Positions 46,580-56,801 of a DNA stretch of 64,000 nucleotides are shown piece after piece. Source of the DNA: Umbilicaria muhlenbergii (lineage: Eukaryota > Ascomycota > Lecanoromycetes > Umbilicariales > Umbilicariaceae). The notes beneath the pieces were generated by a model. That model saw only the letters and a program-made list of their open reading frames with translations. It did no database searches and was not told the DNA's origin. Every line of letters starts with the position of its first letter. Within the stretch, counting starts at the first letter, position 1. The stretch covers positions 434,001-498,000 of the forward strand of contig KK106981.1 in the NCBI GenBank assembly GCA_000611775.1, read 5' to 3'. Position numbers and translations under genes: made by a program.

Positions 46580-48210
46580 TCAGACCACGCTCTTCGATCG
46601 AGTCCGATGCGCCTGCGTCGCCTCGTCAACCTTCGCCTTCCGCCACGTGCAGTCTTCGGCAAATTCGCAGATCCGGCACTTGTATGCCTCCTCGATGCAT
46701 ACGCCTTGGGCTTCTCGCTCGCCCTTCCACCAGCTCAATTCGTCATCAAGGTAAGTCTGCATCACCTCCGAGTCATACAGGAAAGTCTTGATACCGAGTA
46801 TCGAGCCGTCAGCTTGATCGCGGTACTCGGCTTTCAGCACGTTGCCGATGCTATTGACGCCAGCGGGCATGGTTCGTCGAAACTCTTGGGTCATGAGGCT
46901 CCAGAGCTGACGAATGGAGTTGTGACCCAGGAGGAGCTCTACGGAATCTTGACTGGAGACGGGGAGATCCTGGCTGTCGGCGGGATCGGAAGGAGCGTCG
47001 TAATAGACTTCGTTGACGCCACCAACCTGAGCGACGAATTCATCGCTGAAGGACGCAGAGGCATCGAGCCCATAGCGATTGAAGAGGACGTCGCTATTGA
47101 CCTTGTCAGTAGCCAGGTCGGATAGCAGACGGTGATACAGCATCAGTTGCATGAGTGTCGGACGGAAGGAAGCCCCTTTCGGTATCGACTTGGCTCCACG
47201 TGTCTTGACATCTGTCAGATAGATTTTGGAGGTCTTTTTAACTAGTGATCGCAAGTTTCTGATGACTCCGTTTTTGGAGTCCTGACCACCGTTCGATTTC
47301 AAAAAATTCGTGATGGATGGCTGATCCGCTGGTGGAGTTGATTTGCTGGTCTTGCCATGGGCTGTCCTTGCCGTAACCTCCTCTTCTAGCTCTCGATCCG
47401 GACAGATGTAGGATAGCTCATCGATAATCCCGTTCACCACTAATCCATCGACCACACCCCATACTTCCAACTCCCTGGTCATGCCTGTTTCCCTAAGTGT
47501 CTTCAGGCCCTGTATGATGTTCCATATCCGCAAACCCCAGGCATCCTCTTTGCTCTGAATGTCCACAGCCACAGTCCGATGAACCTGGTCTTCTAGGGTC
47601 TTGTGGACGGCGCTCCCTTGCTTCATAGCCGGCGTACGACGCTTCCGGCCATGCTTTATAAGAGTGTACCAATACTGCAATTCGCACCAGGACGGCGATA
47701 TCAAATCGGTGACTGAAAGCGCTTTCTTCGGTGCGCTACGGAAGCGCTCTAACGGTGAACGGGTATCAGGCCCATCGGTCTCTTGCCCTGGGTTCGCTTC
47801 GACAGAAACTGATCGCTGTTTCTGGGCACGACTTTCGGGGCTTTCGACTAATCGCTTGACTGTCAGCCAGCTCTGCCGTAGGCCAGCTCGAATAGCTTAC
47901 CAATCGTGGTGCTGCTGCCGTCGTCGAGCTCAACCTCGACTGTGATGGCCTGAAAGGTCTTGGATTCTTGCCACGAAGTACCCTCAGGCCGATTCCGTCG
48001 CTCCTGCCCCAGCATACGAGGCAACCTCGCGCTTCTTGGGCCCTCATCATCTTCAATGTCCTTTACGACAGGCTTGGGGTCAGCACCGGGCTCTGTGGGT
48101 AGCGTTGACAGCAGCTGGTCCAAAAGGCCTTCCTCGTCCGATGTGAATTCGGATCCGTAATCGCTACTGTCGACCAACTGTTCAGTTGTTCGGGCATGGG
48201 TGCCCTCCAT
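46580..48210 (-). CDS. EXO5: exonuclease V (Exo5/Dem1), Fe-S cluster nuclease
   Basis: Exons 48210-47901 and 47847-46580 give 525 aa. The N-terminal 130 residues are acidic and disordered. The nuclease starts at DLISPSWCELQYWY, whose Cys is the first Fe-S ligand. The other three are in the C-terminal CRICEFAEDC. Between them lie MKQGSAVHKTLED, the IIDELSY acidic site and LTDVKTRGAKSIPKG, which supplies the D-x-K nuclease residues. The family is a single-strand exonuclease; the yeast form is mitochondrial, while others work in nuclear repair. I see no clear presequence here. The intron (GTAAGC, GCTGAC branch, GATTAG) joins in phase. Confidence 0.92.
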
Positions 48211-48929
48211 GCTTGCGAGTTAGTCCATGTTGTTTAGTGGGAGATAAAAGCGGTACCTCATAGCGTCATGACTCGCTTCACGGCTCGAAGGCCAAGGCTG
48301 AGGCGCCGAAGTCGCCAGCCAAGGATCTAACAAATGTTGCGCTGAAGACGGGATAGGAGACGAAAGCACAACAGTATAAGGTATAGGTCCTGTCGTTGGA
48401 GAAGTGTCAATGCAATGCGTCTACATTATGCCTATGTAATTGTAACCGCCAGTCTATTCTATCTCTTCAGTCTAAACTCTATCTATAGTCTAGTGACCAT
48501 AATATTGAACCTTTTCAGTTGAAATGCATGAAGTCAGGGCGCTACGCTCGCTTTCTCAACGTCCAGACGTCCATTACTCGATCTCAAGTACTCCTATAAG
48601 TCATCTTCGACGGGATTCAAATCCCATGTTCCCGTTTTATATCTCCGCGAAGGCGCGACCGAGGCGACAGCTTGCAATCTTCCCAAGTTGAAGAAAGGCA
48701 ACCCCGGCAGTATTTGGTGCAGAACGTGTTCTAAGCTCATACCTATTGGCAGGGATTCGTTCTCATGCAAAGGCACGCTTTTCCCGCGACTGATATCTTC
48801 GGAAGAAATCGCTGATGTTGCAATACGCTGGATTTGTCTGTCATTCGGGTTGCGTGCATACCGCAGACAGGCAGGGAGTGACCAATGCTGAAACATCCCC
48901 TTTAGCTTTGATCTCCGTACATACTGGCC
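48211..48929. other. EXO5 upstream region and 3' end of the Mpv17-family gene
   Basis: 719 bp between two genes on the minus strand. A 100-codon ATG-started frame on the minus strand (48594-48896) has no recognisable similarity, and I do not call it a gene. The rest is presumably the EXO5 promoter and leader. Confidence 0.5.
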
Positions 48930-49866
48930 TCATGTGTTAACGTTGATGGCACCATCACGACCGGTTGCAGCCGCTTGGCCTTCGCCGGAGTGTCCTCCAG
49001 GACACTTCTCTGCTCTCTCCTCGTCCACAGCACGCTGGTTGAGCCAGGACAAGTAAGACTGCCACCCAATAGCTATCAGACCTAATGGAGAGTGAGCCCT
49101 TGTAGTAAAGAAACAATGTTTTGTAGTGGACTGACCAGCGAAGAGAGCACGGTACTGCGGATGAATGTAGGTAAAGCTAAACGCAGTGACCGCAGGCCAG
49201 AGCTTGCACGAGTTCATAAAGCTCACTGGCACCGTCCGCTTAATGCGCTCCCAGGCTTCTGCAAAACTGTCCCCTGATAACAATGCTTGCATGCCAAAGA
49301 AATAAGTATTGAAGAGAGGCGCGAAAACGATCTGATTGACGACAACTTTGGTAGCCAATGATGACACCTTGGAGGAGTAATTGAATGATCGTCCAAGATA
49401 CATAAACCTGTTATCTTGTAAGCCCCGCCTCTGACGAAGAGAGAGACCCGCACAAGTCATACCAGTTGTAGGAAGGTATGGAGGAGAGCCCTCCGATGAC
49501 TACATTGCGTACGGTTCTCCAGGGATTGTAATCTTCACCCCCGATGGTCTGTGCCGAGAGATCTCCGCAAAAGTAAATCACCACCGAAGTGCAGAACTGA
49601 GTTGCATACGTTCTCTGCTTTTGCGCGCGACCATAGGCATTAACGACCTTCGATACCGGGCCCAGTCGTTGCCAAAGTGGTTGTTGCAAAATCGTATCCG
49701 GAGTCGGTATCGTCCTGCCTGATGTAGCCTCTCCCGCCGACTCGACGTTAGGCTTTTCGACAGCACTCGACTTTGGCCGCTTCGTGAGGGACGAGACTGA
49801 CTGCTGTTTCCGTTGAGCTGCCCGGCGCAAGGTAAGCCGGCCAGCGGTGCAAGCAAAAACACTCAT
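48930..49866 (-). CDS. Mpv17/PMP22-family membrane protein
   Basis: Exons 49866-49463, 49407-49136 and 49081-48930 give 275 aa. The first 75 residues are Arg- and Ser-rich and could be a mitochondrial presequence. The family core follows: FCTSVVIYFCGDLSAQTIGG, WFMYLGRSFNYSSK, VVVNQIVFAPLFNTYFFGM, then WPAVTAFSFTYIHPQYRALF and GWQSYLSWLNQ. Members are small channel-like proteins of mitochondrial or peroxisomal membranes. The acidic C-terminal extension of about 25 residues is not part of the core. Both introns (GTATGA..AACAG and GTCAGT..ATTAG) are confirmed by the rebuilt core sequence. Which fungal paralogue this is (Sym1 or a longer relative) remains open. Confidence 0.9.
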
Positions 49867-50527
49867 CTTGAGTGTGGTAGCAAATTCGAAAGATCGTTCA
49901 GATGGTGATTTCCAGGCTGACGATCGGCGGCTTACACTAGTTCGGCCTCTATCATCTCATGGAGCTGCTTTCGTATCTGATACCTACGTCGGTGATTGTT
50001 TTAACCAGACCATGGAATCAGGTCCTTTTGTGAAGGTATCCGTGGTTCTCCGCTGCAGCGCCGTTGTAACGCCGTTGTCGCCTACGGATCAATGAAATTA
50101 CGAACAACCATGCAATAAACGTATGCCAGAACAAGTTGTGCACAACTAGATTGACCTCCTTCAGTCCTTGGCGGCTACACCACCACACTTTACACAAGAC
50201 CAAATTATTTGCGTTGGTAGGACTACGGTCAATGATGCATGCAGGTTGGAGAGAAAACGCAGAATCGTATTCTGTCGTCGATTTCGTGCAGTGATCGCCG
50301 TCACTGATTAATGTACACTCGCAAGCCGTGCCCTTCCCTGAGCAAACCCCTTGATGAAAAGCAAAAGCACCATAACCTCGCCCCTATGACTTGAGAAATG
50401 CCAGAAACCAAGTGCGACTAGCTACCATGACCTCCATAACCGTGATCCATCGCGCCAATGCAAGCCATCGGCTGTGTTGCGTAGTTATGGTAAGAGATGC
50501 GTGAGACTAGACGCCAACGACGACTAT
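49867..50527. promoter_or_regulatory. Mpv17-family upstream region and histone H3 3' end
   Basis: 661 bp between two genes on the minus strand. It holds the promoter of the membrane-protein gene and the H3 3' region. No metazoan-type histone stem-loop was seen, as expected for a fungus with polyadenylated histone mRNAs. Confidence 0.5.
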
Positions 50528-51211
50528 CTACGAGCGCTCGCCACGGAGACGACGTGCAAGCTGGATGTCCTTGGACTCTGTAGTGCGAAGTTAGTGATGC
50601 TCGAAGAACCCAAGGGGTTGAGATAGCGACTTACGGATAGTCACACGCTTTGCGTGGATGGCGCACAAGTTGGTGTCCTCGAAGAGGGAGACGAGGTAAG
50701 CTTCGACGGACTCCTGGAGCGCACCGATGGCAGATGACTGGAAGCGGAGGTCGGACTTGAAATCTTGCGCGATTTCACGGACCAAACGCTGGAAGGGCAG
50801 CTTGCGGATCAGGAGTTCGGTGGACTTCTGGTAACGACGGATCTCACGGAGAGCGACAGTTCCTGAGAGGTCGTCAGTATGTAATGTATACGTGAGATGA
50901 CTGTAGGCCAAGAACATACCTGGCTTGTAGCGGTGGGGCTTCTTGACACCTCCGGTTGACGGTGCAGATTTACGAGCGGCCTTGGAGGCGAGCTGCTTAC
51001 GCGGGGCCTTACCACCGGTTGATTTACCTGTTAAGAAGGCATGTTAGTGATGTTTTATTGATGGAACGGTGTGATCGGGGATGATGTGAGGTGTGATGTC
51101 AGGTTGACACGGCGGTAATGTCGCATCACCCCAACGCGACCGACGACGCGGTTAAAGTGGGATGTGAGGCTGCAGTGATGACTTACGTGCTGTCTGCTTA
51201 GTACGAGCCAT
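50528..51211 (-). CDS. core histone H3
   Basis: Exons 51211-51187, 51027-50920, 50862-50635 and 50577-50528 give 136 aa (135 after Met removal). The tail [14 protein letters not shown] carries the standard modifiable lysines K4, K9 and K14. The fold ends with [18 protein letters not shown] as in other filamentous ascomycetes. It is a canonical H3, not the CENP-A variant: there is no long divergent N-terminus and loop 1 is normal. The first intron is unusually long for this window (159 nt) and interrupts codon 9. The gene is divergent from H4, which should give balanced, cell-cycle-linked expression. Confidence 0.98.
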
Positions 51212-52066
51212 TGCTGATGACTTGTAAGGATGTTTTGAAGGTAGTTGTGGAAGATTATTGATGAGTTGAGGGTGGTGGGTGATGAAGTGGCGAAATGGTT
51301 GTCGTTGGTGGTGTGGATGGATGTAAGAGGAAGGGTGGGTTGTAGCGAGAAAGTGGGAATAAGTAGTTTATCGAGAAAGCTGTTGATTTCCAGGCAGCGC
51401 GAGCAGGAAGGGCGCTAGCGAGAATGGACTGTTTGATGTGCTGGAAAGAAGACGCCTTTTCGCGAGTTGGTCGGCCTGCCGAAATGTATGGGAGCGAACA
51501 TCAAAAGCGAAAAAGCGAAAAAGTGAGCGGAACCGCGTGGCCAATGAGAGACGAGGTGCCTGAAGCGAGAGCCTTACCAGCAGAACGAGGGCGCTGACAA
51601 GTGACTCCATGACATGATGTGATGCAGTTCGGAGCGCAAATCAAGCACGAACATTACACCGTGGCCGCTACATACAGCAGATGGTTACGATCTCGTCAAT
51701 GGGAACAACATGTTCCCGATATCTATCAAACGTAAATAATCATTAATCATGAATTATGACTGTTGCAGTACCTGAGTTGCGGTTTTCGGCGCATGGCACT
51801 AGTGTTATCTCGCCTCGACTGCTCGAAGTGTCACGCTTCCTCTTGTTGTGGCTCGCTCCTTCGGGCTTAGCCAGTTCCAGGCGTGATTCGGGTGCCAGGC
51901 GGGCGCGTTCAAATAGGTCGAGCGACCATTACTCCGTCTTCCTTACAACCCCATCCACCCACTTCGACATCCGCCAACCACTTCGTCCTCTTCCATCTTA
52001 CCTCATCCACATCCACATCTCCATCACAGCTTCTACAGCTTCCGTCATCTACTTACTACCATCAAC
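51212..52066. promoter_or_regulatory. divergent H3-H4 promoter with SCB-like sites
   Basis: 855 bp between the two histone starts. It contains a perfect CGCGAAAA on the minus strand (51457-51464), matching the Swi4/Swi6 cell-cycle box CRCGAAA. Two tandem AGCGAAAA copies (51506-51513, 51514-51521) and a CCAAT box (51541-51545) lie nearby. Function of these sites is inferred from sequence only. Confidence 0.6.
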
Positions 52067-52579
<513 letters not shown>

Positions 52580-55500
52580 GCGTGTCAAATCCTTTACATC
52601 CTCTTTACGATTTCGGCCTCTTCTACGGCTCGCCACACATACAGCCAAATGGAATGGATAGTCCATTGGTGCGCTACTGGTGCGGGATGACTCAACGGGG
52701 TGGGCAACGGTTTTGCGTTCCGGGTTTTATTTGCTTTGTATCATAGGATTCGGGGAGTCAGCGGCCAGCATGGAATGATACCAAGTAATTCCAGCATTCA
52801 AACTCGAGGCTTCAAGTCGTTGCAATAAATTTGACGGTGCATGTGATCCGGCTGTAGTGATGTGACCCGTGGTGGGTGGTTTTCATGGTGCAATGCGCCT
52901 GGTCTTTCGATCGTGATTTCCACCTTGAGGCTTCCGTCACCACGAACTTGATGCAAGATCTAGTCCAAGTAGGTCCGTCTACGCCGTTGAGTGACCAAGG
53001 ACTTTCATGATGCGCCGGCATTTATAGGCGGCACCATTGAACCGGTATCACACTGCCTCGGACGGCTCCAGTAGCGATAGGATTGGCATAGTAGCTGAGA
53101 GGGACAGGCCGCGTACACTCTGATAAGGTGGGTTGCAGCTACCTTGTATGCCCGGTTGAGTGGTCCTTCCACCGAGCCCGTGCGCCGAGTCTCTATATCG
53201 ATGTGTTGCGATGCCGTTCACCATACATGTGTGTAAATCCGTATGGAAGCCAATGGCGTAGAAGCCTCTCGACCACTAGCACTAAAGAACAAAAAAAGAA
53301 ACTAAAATGTCGGTATGTCCTTCTTGGCAGACTTTAGCATCAAAGAGGTTGTGGCGTGGCGGCCATCGACCCGGAGGGTTTGTAAGGCAGATGAGCAACA
53401 ACAAAGACAGCGGCTTGTTTTGGCTTGAGCATCAAAGACATCTCGTAGACCGAGTGAATCAAGAGAAGATGCAAATCACAATAGAGGCCGTAGCCGCGAA
53501 GTAAGCAAGGTCGTCCATTTCCAGTCTCCTGCTGTGTATTTGAGGACATCAAGCATAGAGCCTAAGGTAATCGCAGAGTAATAAAGAATACATTGGTGAT
53601 AAAGGTAGTACACCGCTTGAGGCCTTCCTCGTTGGACTATGGAAGACAATAAGACACTGCTCCATCGGGTGACGCTAGTACTTTTCATTTTATGGTACGA
53701 TTGCACACGAAAGAGAACCCTGAAGGTCAGTCGTTCTTTATTTGGGGTTGCCACCGTGTAGAACGTCAAACAAGACCTTTCCTCAACATTACAAGTATAA
53801 TTGATATCGCCTTCGCCGGCGCACATGCCTGCATATACCTATGTCACGACTAGCAGACTGGATAAAGATAGAATTGTTGTTGATCGCCGTTGTTGCGCAG
53901 GTTTGACACTCGTACTTGTCCACGTACACGCTGCATATCTGGGGCTCTCGCCATACGAGTCGAGCTAAGGTATGTATCACTCAAAACGGTCTAACAATAG
54001 AACCTAAGCAACCCAAGAACAAAGCGTACGACGATCATGAACCAGGTGCATGTTTCAGATCTGCTTGTGCCAATGGTCCCTGAGAGTGAGGTACGAAGGG
54101 CGACGAGCAGATCAGAGCACGAGTACGAGTTCTGCTGGCAAATCATGTCAGAGCTTACGTTAACGATCTCCGGCTGCACAGAAGCCGCAATTGCCGTGCG
54201 GGCGTGCTTACGAGCGTGATCGTCGCTGATCGGCAGACGAAGCCTGCCCACCTCGAAATAGCCATCGAAAGTTGTACGCGATGACTTTGCGCGGTACCCG
54301 TACGAGCACTCGTAATCGTCCTGGTGAAGTCTACGAAGCCAGTGTTCCCCTCCAAGCCACCCGTCATTTGATATCGTGTGTGTTCCACATCACTCTTGTC
54401 ATGTACGGCAAATGAGTACATCAGCTTCAGCTTCGATGCGTCGTTGGGCCTGTACGCTCTTCTCCTCTCGTCTAGACGGAGAAACGCAAGTACCCCAAGT
54501 GTGGCTTTGCACCGTGGCGCATCCTGCGCCCTGATGCAGTTAGATACCCCGCCCAAGCCGGTCAAGCGCGCACAGCCTCCCAGCCGCCGGGTCTAGAGCG
54601 TCGAGATTCCATTCTGGAACGAGTGGAACGATCTCTCCATGCATTCCAAATGCAATCTAATCTTCCCGACAACTTTAAGCAATCCGGGGTCTTCCCGTCT
54701 GACAGGTCCATCTGCCAGCCTGCCACGCTGCCGAGGTGCGGCGCAGCAGCCCTTTCCCGTTAGCCTGGATGCCAGTCTCTGAGGCTCTGGCTCTGGGCCT
54801 TCATAGACCTCACTGCGTCAGCTTATTCGAACATGCTCAATATCGAATCCCATATCACCGACCACATTATTCTACGGCCGTGTCACAATTGCTGTCGGCG
54901 GTGCCGTGGCTGTCGCTCGATCTGCTCCTCTCGTGGGCGGTGAACCTCTCGCGTCTCACCGATTTCGCAACCGTCGAAGCCACCAAAACATCACGGCTGC
55001 GAAGGTGGACAGTATATGCGCTGCTGTACGACTCCACACGGAGCACGTAAGCAGCCAATAGATTGTGGAGGCCTACGTAAAACCCTATCGGAGCTGACAT
55101 ACAGGTGCATCCTCGGCGGTGATATATTGTTACGCGATCTCCAGAGGCACCATGGCACCCAACCTGAGGGTGTTGCAAAGCTAATGCGTTTCCAAAGGGT
55201 AACACGGGGCAACCTTAAGGTACTTATTTCTCAGCCAACGAGGGCTGCAGTGTGTGATGAGCTGGTAGCAGCCAAGAGGAATGTCTACGTGGGTAGCATC
55301 CACGGCGCTGCAGACGTCGAAGAGACTTACGAAAATGGGTCAATCCTGTGTGGTAGCCCTCAACAACGCACGTAGTCACGAGGCCTCGTAGACTCAGCCC
55401 CTACGTGTACGAATTAACGCAGTCACAAGACCCCCCTCAGCGCGACAAGAGTGCTGCATTGATTCGGGGCCCCAGCCTTTACCGGTGGCGATTGGAATTG

Positions 55501-56801
55501 TGCATTCGTCCGCACTGGCTCTTCGGTGCTTCGCTACCTTGCACAGATGCCTCTGTTCAGTAACGAAGCCTGAGTGAGGCACGATCGACCAACGGCCACA
55601 TCATCGGCTGCGCCTCCGAATATATATTGATACCGAGATTAATAATCGTCGTCCGAGTTTCCTGACCAAGGTAATAATTTCTACATGCCATGCGTTGGGC
55701 ACCCGGGTAACATCGCTTGCTTCTATAATAAGGAAGGGTGTCTATCATTTAGTGTCTATCATTTACGCGAAACGGCAGTGTCAGCGATCGAGTGAGCAGT
55801 GAGAAGTCGCTTAAGGCCGGAAGTGCCCGAAGCCGTTTGGCTTGTGGAGCGAGCATGGAAGCGGATGGAGGCTGTTGGATTCAGCCGGGGATGGTATCCG
55901 CATGAAGGAGTCGAACAGCTGCAGAAGCGCCCTTGGAAATTTCCACCGGTGCTTCCCTCGCGTCGGCCCAGTCTTCGTCGATTCGTGGACGCCGAACGGC
56001 CGCAGTGGAAGGACCGGGGGGGCAGCCACACAGCCCATGCCGATCGCTCCATAAGGCAAGTCGAGCATGGTCTAGCTTCCTCCAGCACGACAAATCCCCG
56101 CCGTCGTCCCCGTCGCAGGCACTGCTATGCCCGTCTGGGCAGTCCGATGCCTGCTCGCAATCCCTAGCGCCTCACGCGAGCCACTAGGGCGCGCCTTTGA
56201 CATCGACCCTGCAGCCGGGGTGAGTGGGAGCACCAGGTGCAGGCCTCTGCATCCTGTGCCCATCCATGGTGACGTAGCAAAAGAATAAAAAGATATCAAA
56301 AGACCCATCCGAACACTGCCAACAGCCTGAAGATTGAACAGTAGAAACGGAACGAAGAAGCGGGCAGAAGACCAGCTCGAGTGCCACCAACGCCCGTGTG
56401 ATCCCATCGACCCTGACGAGCCCACCAACACCCTTGGTATACCGCCGACAGCTCTCGCGCTCCCTTCCGTCGCATATACAAATTGCACCGCACATTCGTT
56501 GGATTGCTCATCACGTTCAGGCTCATCCGTCTCCGTCTTCGTCCTTCCACCCCGTTCCACGAGAGTGTGTGGGTAGAGTTTATCACTTTACTACTGCCAT
56601 CGAACCGTCCGTCCATCCAGGCGGCCTCCATCCACAGTCACACCACTCGCCCGGCCACCTTACGTACTCGTGTTCGACCGGACCAGACCAGTCCCCTTCT
56701 TGCCACCCGATCTGAACCGAGAAGACCGAACGACACTTTACTTGTTCCGGATCGCCGTGCTTACCTGATCTCGTCCTCGGCACCAATCTTAAAGAATAAG
56801 A
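52580..56801. other. 4.2-kb stretch without a recognisable gene; right end is the leader of the RPN4-like gene
   Basis: The longest gap in the window. Scattered open frames up to about 160 codons occur on both strands, but none shows family similarity, consistent splicing or codon preference. I found no tRNA, transposon or long repeat. One 14-bp perfect tandem duplication lies at 55738-55765. The last 533 nt (56269-56801) lack any ATG on the + strand and are best read as the 5' leader of the next gene. The rest may hold long promoter sequences or a noncoding transcript. Confidence 0.5.
55738..55765 (+). repeat. 14-bp tandem duplication
   Basis: The unit gtgtctatcattta occurs twice in a row without a mismatch. 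It is too short to name; it may be a recent slippage product. Confidence 0.9.

Noticed and set aside
46607-47125. 172-codon open frame on the + strand
   Set aside because: Antisense to the conserved nuclease part of EXO5.
48607-48622. tRNA-like T-loop string (gggattcaaatccc)
   Set aside because: It is a simple palindrome. No matching anticodon arm, D arm or acceptor stem was found on either strand.
48594-48896. 100-codon ATG-started ORF on the minus strand
   Set aside because: No recognisable similarity or splicing partner; lies in the spacer between EXO5 and the Mpv17-family gene. Kept only as a mention.
55016-55375. 119-codon + strand ORF in the gene-poor stretch
   Set aside because: No family similarity, no splice-linked neighbours, and comparable ORFs exist on the other strand.
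56072-56560. 162-codon minus-strand ORF upstream of the RPN4-like gene
   Set aside because: Overlaps the probable RPN4 leader in antisense and has no recognisable features.
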